A DNA stretch of 64,000 bases. Source: CAZCJU01 sp964562175 (GTDB taxonomy: Bacteria; Bacillota; Clostridia; Oscillospirales; CAG-272). Shown here piece by piece: positions 8,390-17,532 of the stretch. The notes under the pieces were generated by a model. The model had not been told where the DNA came from, searched no databases, and saw nothing but the letters and a program-made list of their open reading frames with translations. Where the stretch lies: contig CAZLRV010000004.1 of the NCBI GenBank assembly GCA_964562175.1, positions 42,089 to 106,088 on the forward strand, in the 5' to 3' direction. Every line of letters begins with the position of its first letter. The stretch's first letter is position 1. Made by a program: the position numbers and the translations under genes.

Positions 8390-9277
8390 ATGGCGGAAAT
8401 AGCCGATGTGCTGATCGAAGCACTTATTGACAGTGTGAAAACGCTACCGTTTCTATTTGCGGCTTATCTACTTATAGAGCTTATAGAACACAGATCGCTT
8501 TCAAAGCTTTCCGATATGCTTTTGTCAGGAAAGTTCGGAATACCGGGGGGTGCATTACTCGGATGTATACCGCAGTGCGGAATGAGTGTTGCTTGCTCAC
8601 ATCTGTTTGCAAAGGGGACGATAGGTGCCGGCACGCTTTTGGCGGTCTTCATTGCGACCTCCGATGAGGCGATACCGATATTGCTTTCCTCGCCGAGTAA
8701 GATAAATAAGATATTGCCGCTGTTGTTGGTCAAGATATCGCTTGCTACCGTATCGGGCTACTTATTCGATGCGGTACTCGGCAAGGCATATATGAAAAGC
8801 AAGCATACACACAATGAAAATTCACAATGCCACGATTGCGAGGATCTTGAGCATAGCCATGACCACCACTGCGACGAGCGGTGCGAAAACAATGTTTTTA
8901 CCGAGTCGCTTAAGAGAAGTCTTGAGGTGTTTCTGTACATTTTGATATTCAATGTCCTCTTCGGTATCCTGCTTTATTTTGTAGGCGAGGAAAAAATATC
9001 GTTATTGCTTGGCGGTGCTTATTGGGTACAGCCCATTATGGCGGCATTCGTGGGGCTTATCCCGAATTGTGCGGCAAGCGTTGCTCTTACCGAGCTTTAC
9101 GTTTCCGGAGCAATATCGTTCGGTGCGACGGTTGCGGGACTTTCAACGGGTGCGGGGCTTGGATATATCGCACTTTTCCGAGCAAATAAGAATATGCGCG
9201 AAAATGCGGCGATACTCGTATTCAACCTGGTGATATCGTCCGTATTCGGGCTTTTGTTACAGCTTGCGGGTGTATAA
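8390..9277 (+). CDS. ArsP_2-type (10-TM) putative heavy-metal exporter
   Basis: 295 residues with two repeated hydrophobic halves joined by a soluble loop. The paired motifs GCIPQCG (about residue 58) and LIPNCAAS in the second half mark the putative 10-TM metal exporter family (PF11449). The central loop (about 137-167) holds at least eight His and five Cys residues, a clear metal-binding stretch. Metal specificity is unknown; arsenic, manganese and others have been suggested for relatives. AGGGGAG precedes the ATG by 11 bases. Its stop directly abuts the start of the DUF5685 gene, so they are one transcript. Confidence 0.85.
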   Translation: MAEIADVLIEALIDSVKTLPFLFAAYLLIELIEHRSLSKLSDMLLSGKFGIPGGALLGCIPQCGMSVACSHLFAKGTIGAGTLLAVFIATSDEAIPILLSSPSKINKILPLLLVKISLATVSGYLFDAVLGKAYMKSKHTHNENSQCHDCEDLEHSHDHHCDERCENNVFTESLKRSLEVFLYILIFNVLFGILLYFVGEEKISLLLGGAYWVQPIMAAFVGLIPNCAASVALTELYVSGAISFGATVAGLSTGAGLGYIALFRANKNMRENAAILVFNLVISSVFGLLLQLAGV

Positions 9278-10141
9278 ATGTTCGGGTATATAAAGCCTTA
9301 TGTGCCGGAGCTTAAGGTGAAAAACCACGAGCTGTACAGAGCCGTATATTGCGGGCTTTGCAAAAGCACCGGCAAGGTCGCCTCACACCTTACCCGTGTG
9401 AGCTTGAGCTACGATATTGTGTTTTTGGCACTGTTCAGACTCGCTCTGGCGGAAGAAAAATATGAGATCAAGCCGGAGCGGTGCATGGCTCATCCGATGA
9501 AAAAACGCCCCGTCATGCAAAACAACGCTCAGCTTGAATATTGCGCCGGAGTAAGCGCACTGTTAAACTATTACAATTTGAAGGATAAGATAAAAGATAA
9601 GGGCTTCTTTGACAAGCTCTGCGCTTACCTTGCTCTGCCATTTGCATACCGTGCGAAAAAAAGAGTCACGGGGCTATGTGATGTCGAGGAGGCAATAATA
9701 AAAAGCTTAAATGCTCTTGACAAGATAGAGTGCGAGGGACATCCGTCACCGGATGAGGCGGCACAGTGCTTCGGTGAGCTGACCTCGTATATACTTTCGA
9801 GAGGCATGGAAGAAAAGACTCGGATCGCCGCCGCTGCGGGCTTAAGTGTCGGACGGTTTATATATCTTGCGGATGCGGCAGACGATTACGAGGACGACAA
9901 GAAAAAAGGAAACTATAATCCGTTCGTTGCCGCAGGCACAGACCCGAAAGAGTACGGTGAGCAGATAAAGCACGATCTGCTTTTGCAGGCGCACGGCACA
10001 TATCAAGCCGCACTTTTGGCGGGGGTGGATGACGGCATATGCGATATACTTGAGAATATCGCACAGTACGGAATGATAGATGTGGCATATAAAATATTGA
10101 AGATAAGTGATGAAGACGTTCGCCAAGCGGACGAAGAATAG
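9278..10141 (+). CDS. DUF5685 family protein
   Basis: 287 residues. The start MFGYIKPYVPELKVKNHELYRAVYCGLCK is characteristic of DUF5685, with a CxxC pair. An acidic motif ADAADDYEDDKKKGNYNPF lies near residue 195. No signal peptide is seen. Function is unknown. The helical make-up and Asp-rich motif recall metal- or diphosphate-binding helical enzymes, but that is only an impression. It is translationally coupled to the metal exporter upstream and is followed by a J-domain gene. Confidence 0.8.
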   Translation: MFGYIKPYVPELKVKNHELYRAVYCGLCKSTGKVASHLTRVSLSYDIVFLALFRLALAEEKYEIKPERCMAHPMKKRPVMQNNAQLEYCAGVSALLNYYNLKDKIKDKGFFDKLCAYLALPFAYRAKKRVTGLCDVEEAIIKSLNALDKIECEGHPSPDEAAQCFGELTSYILSRGMEEKTRIAAAAGLSVGRFIYLADAADDYEDDKKKGNYNPFVAAGTDPKEYGEQIKHDLLLQAHGTYQAALLAGVDDGICDILENIAQYGMIDVAYKILKISDEDVRQADEE

Positions 10142-10179
10142 CCGTACCGGCAAGCCGATAAGGCAAAATGGAGAGATAT

Positions 10180-10785
10180 ATGACAGATCCCTATAAAGTT
10201 CTGGGCGTAAGCCCGTCATCAAGTGATGACGAGATCAAAAAGGCTTACAGGAAGCTTGCGAAAAAATACCATCCGGATAATTTTTCCGACAGCCCGCTCC
10301 GAGAGCAGGCAGAGGAGAAAATGAAGGAGATAAACGAGGCCTACGACAGAATTCAGAAAATGAGAAGCGGCAAGGGAAGCTCCGATTCGTATTCACACGG
10401 AAGCTACCGCACGGACACCTCATCCTCAAGCGGAATATATTACGAAATACGTGTGGCTATAAACAACGGCAGCTACGCCGAAGCGGAGCGTATGCTGAAT
10501 AATATATCGTCGGAGTCGCGCGGAGCCGAGTGGCACTTCTTGCACGGCTGTACGCTGTACGGTCGACAATGGTATTTTGAAGCGGAGAGCGAGCTGAGAC
10601 GCGCGTGCGAGCTTGACCCGTCGAATTTGGAATACAGAACGGCATATATGAATATCAAAAGCAGAGCGGACTTTTCGCAAAGAGCGTATCGAACCTCAAC
10701 GCATTCGTCCGATTGCGGAATTTGCGATCTTTGTACAGCTCTGATGTGTGCCGATTGCCTTTGCAGTTGTTGCTGTGGGAGGTAG
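10180..10785 (+). CDS. J-domain protein with TPR-like middle and Cys-rich tail
   Basis: About 201 residues. An N-terminal J domain (DPYKVLGV, then the HPD motif in KKYHPDNF) is followed by a Ser-rich linker. The middle is TPR-like (SYAEAERMLNNI, then GRQWYFEAESELRRACELDPSN). A C-terminal tail carries ten Cys within about 25 residues. The J domain stimulates DnaK; there is no G/F or zinc domain of classical DnaJ. Start chosen at ATG 10180, where the family normally begins, with GGAGAG just upstream; the ATG at 10168 is possible. The tail may bind metal or attach to membrane, which is inference. Confidence 0.85.
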   Translation: MTDPYKVLGVSPSSSDDEIKKAYRKLAKKYHPDNFSDSPLREQAEEKMKEINEAYDRIQKMRSGKGSSDSYSHGSYRTDTSSSSGIYYEIRVAINNGSYAEAERMLNNISSESRGAEWHFLHGCTLYGRQWYFEAESELRRACELDPSNLEYRTAYMNIKSRADFSQRAYRTSTHSSDCGICDLCTALMCADCLCSCCCGR

Positions 10786-10790
10786 GGCAA

Positions 10791-11333
10791 ATGGATAAGC
10801 AGGGTGTAAGACGGCTGGCACTTTCATCGATGCTTGCATCCGCCGAGGTCGTGATATTGTATTTTTCATCCGTGTTTGAGGTGCTTGACCTCACGATAGT
10901 GGCGGCAACCGTATTTTTGAGTATGTTTGCCGTCTCGGAGATAAAGGGAACGTATCCGCTCGGAATATATCTTACCGTGTCGATACTTGCGTTTCTTATT
11001 TTGCCGAAAAAGTTTTCGGCGTTTGTGTACGCTTTGTTTTTCGGTTGGTATCCCATAGTAAAATCGTTTGCCGAAAAGCACATTAAAAAGCCGTTTACTG
11101 TATTATTTAAGCTTATTTGCTTCAACGTCTCCTTTACGGCAATACTTGCCGTGTGCAAGTATCTGCTCGGACTTGAGGACTTGGCGGGTCTTGATCCGAG
11201 AGTCGGCTATGCCGTGCTTTATATCATGGGAAATTTCACATTTTTACTGTTCGATATAGTCCTTACATGGATAAATACTCTTTATATACTTCGTCTGCGC
11301 AAGCGCTTGCGCATAGACAAGCTATTCAAATAA
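10791..11333 (+). CDS. Uncharacterised integral membrane protein
   Basis: 180 residues with about five hydrophobic segments and a basic C-terminus (RLRKRLRIDKLFK). I do not recognise a family. GGAGG at 10778-10782 lies 8 bases before ATG 10791, which fixes the start; a longer frame upstream would overlap the J-domain gene. It sits between the J-domain gene and recG, and its end is within 15 bases of the recG start, so it is part of the same transcript. Confidence 0.75.
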   Translation: MDKQGVRRLALSSMLASAEVVILYFSSVFEVLDLTIVAATVFLSMFAVSEIKGTYPLGIYLTVSILAFLILPKKFSAFVYALFFGWYPIVKSFAEKHIKKPFTVLFKLICFNVSFTAILAVCKYLLGLEDLAGLDPRVGYAVLYIMGNFTFLLFDIVLTWINTLYILRLRKRLRIDKLFK

Positions 11334-11347
11334 ACGGAGGGTGCTGT

Positions 11348-13441
11348 ATGTCACAACAGCTGAATTTGGATCTGAAAAGAATTGCGGGAATAGGAGAATC
11401 GAGATCCAAGGCACTTGCAAGCCTCGGTGTTACCGATCTTGCAACATTGCTTGCTCACTATCCCAGAGCATACGAATACAGAGGAAATGTCAAAACACTT
11501 GCCTCGGGGTTGGACGGCGAAAAAGCGTCCTTTATACTTACCATGGCAACACCGGGAACAACAAGCAGAGCAAAAAACAATATAACGATAACAAAATTTC
11601 TCGCATATGACGACACGGCAAAATGCACGATAACTTTTTTCAACAAGACTTATGTAAGAAGCACGCTTCACGTAGGTGCTGTATACCGTGTATACGGGAA
11701 AATAGTAAAATTCGGAAAGCAATTTGAGATAGCCAACCCCGTAATGGAGCTGATCTCCGACCCCAGAGGCGTACAGGGCGGAAAATTGTTGCCGCTTTTC
11801 CCCGTTTATCCGGCTTGCAAGTCGATGAGCAGCCTGCAGATAGGCGTTCTCGTAGGTCAGTGTATAAGCTATATCGAAAAAGAGGGCGGCGACAGCCTTT
11901 TCCCCGAAATATTGCCCGAGCATATTGAAAAGAAATACGGGTTCATATCGCACTTTGAGGCTGTAAAGATGATACACACACCGTCGGATTTTTCATCGCT
12001 GAACGAGGCAAAGCGCCGTATCGCATATGAGGAGATATATACGTTTGCGAAAAGAGCGTTATCGGGAAGAAACAAAAATACCGAGGAAAGAGCGCCGTAT
12101 ATCCCAAAATGCGATATGAGTCGTTTTGTCGATGCCTTGCCGTATGAACTTACAAATGCGCAAAAGAGAACGGTAAACGAAATATATAAGGATATGGTCG
12201 GCAAGGATAAAGCCCCGATGCGAAGAATGATATCGGGAGATGTCGGCTCAGGTAAGACGATATGTGCCGCCGCAGCCGCTTATATCTGTATATGCGGTGG
12301 CTATCAAGTGGCACTCATGGCACCTACGGAGGTGCTTGCACGTCAGCATTATAACGACCTGTCCGCTCTGTTTTCCAAGCTCGGAATAAAAACGGCACTG
12401 CTTATCGGCGAGTGCGGAAAGACGGATAAAGAAAGCATATGCAAAAAAACAGCCGAGGGAGCTGTGCAGCTGCTTATCGGCACGCATGCGCTTATTACCG
12501 AGAGGGTCACATTCAAGCAGCTCGGTCTCGTTATATGCGACGAACAGCACAGATTCGGAGTCAACCAGCGTCAGGCACTCGTGAAAAAGGGTGACGGTGC
12601 CAATCTGCTCGTAATGAGCGCAACGCCCATACCGAGAACGCTCGCACTTGTAATGTTCGGAGACCTTGACGTGTCACAGATCGATGAGCTTCCGCCCGGA
12701 CGACGTGAGGTCAGCACGTTCGTTGTCGATGAAACGTACAGAACGAGAATGTACGAGTTCATCCGAAAAGAGGTGGCGGCGGGTCACCAGGCATATATAG
12801 TGTGTCCCTCGGTCGATGACCTTGACGACGAGGAATTCCCCATCGAAGCTCTAAAGAGTACGGAATGCGTTGATGAGTACCGCAGGGAAAAGGCTAAACG
12901 AATGGCGGCGGTAAGCTATGCACGCCAACTCGGACAAGAGATATTCCCCGATATCAGAGTCGCATATCTTCACGGAAAAATGAAGGGAATAGATAAAGAA
13001 AGAGTTATCGGTGATTTTGAAAAAGGAAAAATCGACGTGCTTGTTTCCACCACCGTAATAGAGGTCGGTGTAAATATTCCGAATGCCACGGTAATGGTGG
13101 TCGAAAATGCGGAGTGCTTCGGTCTTTCACAGCTCCACCAGCTGAGAGGACGTGTCGGCAGAGGCAACAGCAAGTCGTATTGCATACTCGTTTCAACCTC
13201 AGACGGCGACGGCGCAAACAAAAGACTTGAGGTAATGAAAAATTGCAGAAACGGCTATAAGATAGCCGAGGAGGACCTTAAGCAGAGAGGACCGGGAGAC
13301 TTTTTCAAGATAAACGATGAAAAAATAAGACAGCACGGCGATATCAAGACTTCATTCGGTACCATGTTCGACGATGTGGAGCTGCTTTATGCGGCGTTTG
13401 CCGATGCAAAAGCGGATTTTGAGGCGGAGAAAACGCTGTAA
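11348..13441 (+). CDS. recG: ATP-dependent DNA helicase RecG
   Basis: 697 residues. An N-terminal wedge domain (RIAGIGESRSKALASLGV, helix-hairpin-like) and OB fold are followed by helicase motif I GDVGSGKT, motif II DEQHRFG, motif III SATPIPRT, VIEVGVNIPNA and the motif VI region QLRGRVGRG. The RecG-specific C-terminal region is present. RecG regresses stalled replication forks and branch-migrates junctions. GGAGG lies 7 bases before ATG 11348; the longer in-frame start at 11267 would overlap the previous gene and lacks a site. Its stop shares a base with the next start. Confidence 0.97.
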   Translation: MSQQLNLDLKRIAGIGESRSKALASLGVTDLATLLAHYPRAYEYRGNVKTLASGLDGEKASFILTMATPGTTSRAKNNITITKFLAYDDTAKCTITFFNKTYVRSTLHVGAVYRVYGKIVKFGKQFEIANPVMELISDPRGVQGGKLLPLFPVYPACKSMSSLQIGVLVGQCISYIEKEGGDSLFPEILPEHIEKKYGFISHFEAVKMIHTPSDFSSLNEAKRRIAYEEIYTFAKRALSGRNKNTEERAPYIPKCDMSRFVDALPYELTNAQKRTVNEIYKDMVGKDKAPMRRMISGDVGSGKTICAAAAAYICICGGYQVALMAPTEVLARQHYNDLSALFSKLGIKTALLIGECGKTDKESICKKTAEGAVQLLIGTHALITERVTFKQLGLVICDEQHRFGVNQRQALVKKGDGANLLVMSATPIPRTLALVMFGDLDVSQIDELPPGRREVSTFVVDETYRTRMYEFIRKEVAAGHQAYIVCPSVDDLDDEEFPIEALKSTECVDEYRREKAKRMAAVSYARQLGQEIFPDIRVAYLHGKMKGIDKERVIGDFEKGKIDVLVSTTVIEVGVNIPNATVMVVENAECFGLSQLHQLRGRVGRGNSKSYCILVSTSDGDGANKRLEVMKNCRNGYKIAEEDLKQRGPGDFFKINDEKIRQHGDIKTSFGTMFDDVELLYAAFADAKADFEAEKTL

Positions 13442-14550
13442 TGACGGGATTTCAAGAGCTTATCGTTTCTTTGACCGACGGCTTTTCGCATTTTTGCGAC
13501 GTTTATCTTGCTCGTGTCGTGATATGCATCATCGTGCTTGCTCTGTTCTATGTGATCAAATGCATATTGACACGCCTTGCCGCATCTGTAATACGGAAAA
13601 TACTGAGGCGTGCAAAGGATTCTTCGAAAAAGCGTGAGCAAGCCCTGCAGAGTGCGATAATGCCGACGCTGAAGCTCTCGGTGGTCACCCTCTCCATTGC
13701 GCTCTGCCTGCCGATACTCTCGCCGCCTCGGGAGCTGTACGACATAATAGTGCGTGTTATTCAAAGCCTTTTGCTGATATCCCTGTTTTCACTCGGCTAC
13801 GGCTCGGCACGATACAGCAGATACGTGCTTGAGAAAAAAGCGGAGGAAAACGCTCATTTCAATAAGCTGACCGTGGATTTTACCGTCGGTCTGCTAAAGG
13901 TCGTAACGGTGCTTTTCGGTACGCTGTCCGTACTCGGTCAGTGGGTCGATAATCTTTCCTCACTGCTCGCCGGCGTGAGCATAGGCGGCGCGGCAATAGC
14001 GCTTGCCTCACAGGATACGGCATCGAATTTCTTCGGTGCGCTCACGGTCATGTTCGATCATCCGTTTGATGCGGGCGATTATATCGAGATCGACGGAGTG
14101 GCGGGAACGGTCGAGGTAATGGGTCTTCGTTCAACTCGCATACGTCGCTCGGACAGAAGCGTAGTGGTCGTTCCGAACTCAAAAATGGCAACGGAAAATA
14201 TAGTCAATTGGAGCAGAACGGATTCGAGAAAGGTCGAGATGACACTGTGCTTAAAGCATTCCACCCCGCCGGAGCAGCTTGAGGAGCTGTGCGAAAAAAT
14301 AAAGGATATACTGAAAAACGAGGACGGCGTTTTACAGGGCGATGAGCTTGTGCTGTTTTCCGATTACGGTGAATCCTCGCTCAATGTTTTCGTTAAATAC
14401 TATACGAAAGCAGAGGGCTACGGCGGTATGCTTGAAACAAAAAGCAATGTCAATATGAAGATACTGCTCCTAATGCGTTCGCTCGAAGTTGAGCTTGCCT
14501 ATCCGTCAAGAAGTGTTTATATGGAGAGAGCGGACAAAGAGGAAAAATAA
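13441..14550 (+). CDS. MscS-family mechanosensitive channel
   Basis: 369 residues with about four membrane segments, the last being the pore-lining helix with the Gly/Ala pattern SIGGAAIALASQDTASNFFGA. The beta domain follows (FDAGDYIEIDGVAGTVEVMGLRSTRIRRSD, VVVPNSKM) and then the C-terminal alpha-beta domain. Such channels release solutes on hypo-osmotic shock. TAATG joins it to recG by a one-base overlap. The next gene starts 16 bases after its stop. Confidence 0.92.
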   Translation: MTGFQELIVSLTDGFSHFCDVYLARVVICIIVLALFYVIKCILTRLAASVIRKILRRAKDSSKKREQALQSAIMPTLKLSVVTLSIALCLPILSPPRELYDIIVRVIQSLLLISLFSLGYGSARYSRYVLEKKAEENAHFNKLTVDFTVGLLKVVTVLFGTLSVLGQWVDNLSSLLAGVSIGGAAIALASQDTASNFFGALTVMFDHPFDAGDYIEIDGVAGTVEVMGLRSTRIRRSDRSVVVVPNSKMATENIVNWSRTDSRKVEMTLCLKHSTPPEQLEELCEKIKDILKNEDGVLQGDELVLFSDYGESSLNVFVKYYTKAEGYGGMLETKSNVNMKILLLMRSLEVELAYPSRSVYMERADKEEK

Positions 14551-14566
14551 GCATAATATACGATGT

Positions 14567-15391
14567 ATGAAAAAGAAAACGGAAATTTTATGCTCTACCG
14601 GTACTCTGGTTGCGAGGATAAACGGGCGTGATGCCCGAATGATAACAAAATATTGCTCAATGATAGATTGCGACGGCTTTGAGTTTTTAATGGAGCCGGA
14701 ATTTTACGACGATGCACAGGCTATCGCACGCCTGCTGAACGACTCCGATGTCGTATTCAAAATGTTTCATATAGACAAAGACATCGGGTGGTTTCTCTCG
14801 CGTCTTGATGAGGGAGATGAGCGCCTTGCGTTCGATCGTCTTGCCGAAAATTTCAAAATGGCGGACAGGCTCGGCGTATACAGCTGTGTGCTTCACCTCT
14901 GGGGCGGTATTCAATCCGATTCCGAGCTTGAGAGAAATATCGGTTTTTTACCGAGAATACTCAAGGAGGCGCAGAGCTACGGTATGGAGATAAATGTCGA
15001 AAACGTACCGTGTACCACGCATACTCCGTATGAAAACGTAAAGCTGTTGACAAGTCTTTTCCCGAATGTTCGCCTGACCTTTGACAGCAGATTTGCCGCA
15101 TTCCATTCGCAAGAGGATATCTTTTCCTCCGATGAGGAGCTTTGGGTGAACAATATACGGCACGTGCATATAAGCGATATATCGGAGCAAAGCGTCAAGG
15201 AGCGTTCGCTCAGACCGATACTTCATCCGCACGAGGGGTGCTGCAGACTCGATGTTATATACGAGAGAATAAGAAAAAGCCACATGGGATATGTGACGGT
15301 GGAGTCTCCCGTGTTTCTGCCCGATCACGGAGCGGATACCGATAAGATGAACGAAACTATAAAAAGGTTAAGAAAAGAATTAAATGGCTGA
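14567..15391 (+). CDS. Sugar phosphate isomerase/epimerase-like TIM-barrel protein
   Basis: 274 residues of the AP-endonuclease-2/xylose-isomerase-like fold. Metal-site-type segments are visible: GFEFLMEPE, SCVLHLWG, INVENVP, RLTFDSRF, IRHVHISD and YVTVESP. The pattern of Glu, Asp and His at strand ends is intact, so it is probably an active metal enzyme on an unknown sugar or polyol. Start set at ATG 14567 where homology begins; the nearest purine-rich site is about 23 bases away, so initiation may depend on coupling to the channel gene. It overlaps the next gene by 8 bases. Confidence 0.8.
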   Translation: MKKKTEILCSTGTLVARINGRDARMITKYCSMIDCDGFEFLMEPEFYDDAQAIARLLNDSDVVFKMFHIDKDIGWFLSRLDEGDERLAFDRLAENFKMADRLGVYSCVLHLWGGIQSDSELERNIGFLPRILKEAQSYGMEINVENVPCTTHTPYENVKLLTSLFPNVRLTFDSRFAAFHSQEDIFSSDEELWVNNIRHVHISDISEQSVKERSLRPILHPHEGCCRLDVIYERIRKSHMGYVTVESPVFLPDHGADTDKMNETIKRLRKELNG

Positions 15392-16460
15392 CAACATTAA
15401 ACGCAGAAAAAACAAAGGCCGAAAAAAGAACGGCTCCGATACGGGGCTTGCCGTCTCGGTGACCTCAACCGTCCTTGCGGTGCTGACGGTTGCCGCATTC
15501 TGCACATCAAGCTCAAAAGGCTCGGCAAAAACCTCCTCCCCACCCGTCGTGTACGATACACAGAATAATGTCGTTGCCGAGGAGACAAACGGCGGCTTCT
15601 TTTGGAGTGAGGAAACGGAGCGGCAGACGGAGAGTGAAACACGGGCAGACATACCCGAAGATACGGTCATCGGAGATGAAACAAGCAGTGAGCCGCCTCC
15701 CGAAAAGCCCGATGAGGATGAGAGAGAATACTATGATGACGAGCGTTTTATCGGCGGTTATAAAAATAACGGCGTAAGCGTTGAAATATCGAAGGTCGAG
15801 CGAGGCGAGCTGAATTATTTTATATGTGATATAAAGCTAAGCTCACCCTCACAACTGCAAACGGCATTTGCCGCAGGCAGGATAAAGGGCAGATTGTTTA
15901 CCTCGCAGATAGCCTCCTCGGTCGGAGCGGCATTTGCCGTAAACGGTGATTTTTGCGGCTTCAGAACAGAGGGAATAATAATTCGCGAGGGTACGCTTTA
16001 CAGAAATAATAAGAAATCCGGCTGGGATCTGCTCTGCCTTGACAAAAACGGCGATTTGATAACGTGCGACAACGACACAGCCGACGGAAATACGCTTGTC
16101 AACAACGGAGTATTGCAAACCTGGTGCTTCGGCCCGACTCTCGTTAAAAACGGTGCGGTCGTGAACGATTTCAATACACCTAATTTAAGCAGCTCCGCAA
16201 AGGAACCGAGAACGGCAATAGGACAGCTCGGACGATTGCATTATATAATTTTGGTGGTCGATGCCGTAAGGACGCAGACCTCCACGGAGGGCGGTATGTC
16301 ATTTTCACAGCTTGCCGAGGAATTTGTGTCCCTCGGTTGTACAACGGCTTATAATCTTGACGGCGGCGGCTCGACGACCTTGTATTTTAACGGCAAGGTA
16401 ATAAACGATCCGTGCGTGCGAGGCGAGAGACAGATAAGCGATATCATATATCTCAAATAA
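15384..16460 (+). CDS. Membrane-anchored phosphodiester glycosidase (NAGPA domain)
   Basis: 358 residues. A basic cytoplasmic tail, one membrane helix (about 23-42) and an acidic Ser/Thr/Glu linker to about residue 115 precede the NAGPA-type domain (PF09992): NGDFCGFRTEGIIIREG, WCFGPTLVKNGAV, PRTAIGQ and the hallmark TAYNLDGGGSTTLYFNG. Relatives remove N-acetylglucosamine from phosphodiesters, and bacterial forms act on cell-surface glycopolymers. The domain faces outward. The gene lies in a run with GT2-GtrA and Lgt-like genes, which supports an envelope role. Confidence 0.87.
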   Translation: MADNIKRRKNKGRKKNGSDTGLAVSVTSTVLAVLTVAAFCTSSSKGSAKTSSPPVVYDTQNNVVAEETNGGFFWSEETERQTESETRADIPEDTVIGDETSSEPPPEKPDEDEREYYDDERFIGGYKNNGVSVEISKVERGELNYFICDIKLSSPSQLQTAFAAGRIKGRLFTSQIASSVGAAFAVNGDFCGFRTEGIIIREGTLYRNNKKSGWDLLCLDKNGDLITCDNDTADGNTLVNNGVLQTWCFGPTLVKNGAVVNDFNTPNLSSSAKEPRTAIGQLGRLHYIILVVDAVRTQTSTEGGMSFSQLAEEFVSLGCTTAYNLDGGGSTTLYFNGKVINDPCVRGERQISDIIYLK

Positions 16461-16470
16461 GGAGTGAGTC

Positions 16471-17523
16471 ATGTCCAAAATAGAATTATCAAATATAGCC
16501 GTCGTTATACCGGCATACAAGCCGGAGGGCGAGCTTATGTTGCCGTTTATACGCGAGCTTGAAGAAAAATTCGAAAAAATAGTGGTTGTAGACGACGGCG
16601 GCGGTGTCATGTTCGACGACGTATTTGAGGCTTGCCGAGCGATGGGCGTAACGGTGCTTACACATGAATTTAATATGGGAAAGGGCACGGCACTGAAAAC
16701 CGCAATAGCTCATATAAGAGGAAGATGTCGGCAGATAGAGGGAATAGTTACAGCGGATTGTGACGGTCAGCACTCTGTCGAGGATATCGTGAGAGTGGCG
16801 GAGAAGCTGTGCGAATATCCCGATAAGCTGATAATCGGCGGCAGACGCTTTGATGAAAATGTGCCGGCACGCTCGCAAATGGGCAATTCTCTTACGAGAA
16901 ATATGTATAAGCTTGCGACGGGAATTTCAATATATGACACGCAGACGGGTCTGCGTGCGTTCGGCAGACAGCTTTTTGACAGACTTGTCGAGCTGAAGGG
17001 TACAAGATACGAATACGAGATGAATATGCTCTTGAAGCTCAGAGAGTGGGGCGTTGAGGCGTGCGAGATAACGATAAAGACGATATATCTCAACGAGAAC
17101 AAGGGAAGTCATTACAACGCCGTGCGTGATTCAATGAGAATAGGCGCAAGAATATTCAAATATCTTGCCGCTTCTCTCTTCTCAACGCTTATAGACTATA
17201 TAGCCTACATTCTTCTCACGACTCTTATCCCGATAAGAGCCGGTATAGCCTTTGCCTGCGCCAGAGTACTCAGCTCATGCGTAAATTATTTGCTCAATCG
17301 TCATATCGTTTTCAAGGGAAATACCCAACGAGGCTGCGTTATAAAGTATTTTGCGCTTGCGCTTACCGTAATGCTGATAGGTGCTGGAGTGATGAGCGTA
17401 GCGGAAGGCTTTATAAAGAGCAAGCTTCTGCTTACGCTTGTTAAGCTTTTGTATGATACGATAATGTATTTTGTCAATTATATCGTTCAGAGGGATTTCG
17501 TATTCAAGACGAAGAAAAAGTAA
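16471..17523 (+). CDS. Fused GT2 glycosyltransferase-GtrA flippase-like protein
   Basis: 350 residues. The N-terminal GT-A fold (residues 1-220) starts VVIPAYKPEG and has the nucleotide-sugar DxD region ADCDGQH and the polyprenyl-phosphate mannosyl/glucosyltransferase pattern YDTQTGLRAF. The C-terminal GtrA domain (about 225-350) has four helices, with LSSCVNYLLNRHIVFKG and NYIVQRDFVFK as its two typical half-repeats. This class makes undecaprenyl-phosphate sugars and helps move them across the membrane for glycosylation outside. AAGGAG precedes the ATG. Confidence 0.9.
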   Translation: MSKIELSNIAVVIPAYKPEGELMLPFIRELEEKFEKIVVVDDGGGVMFDDVFEACRAMGVTVLTHEFNMGKGTALKTAIAHIRGRCRQIEGIVTADCDGQHSVEDIVRVAEKLCEYPDKLIIGGRRFDENVPARSQMGNSLTRNMYKLATGISIYDTQTGLRAFGRQLFDRLVELKGTRYEYEMNMLLKLREWGVEACEITIKTIYLNENKGSHYNAVRDSMRIGARIFKYLAASLFSTLIDYIAYILLTTLIPIRAGIAFACARVLSSCVNYLLNRHIVFKGNTQRGCVIKYFALALTVMLIGAGVMSVAEGFIKSKLLLTLVKLLYDTIMYFVNYIVQRDFVFKTKKK

Positions 17524-17532
17524 GGAGCGGCT

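Noticed and set aside
11351..11977. 208-residue minus-strand frame over the start of recG
   Set aside because: Antisense to clear RecG sequence, no ribosome binding site.
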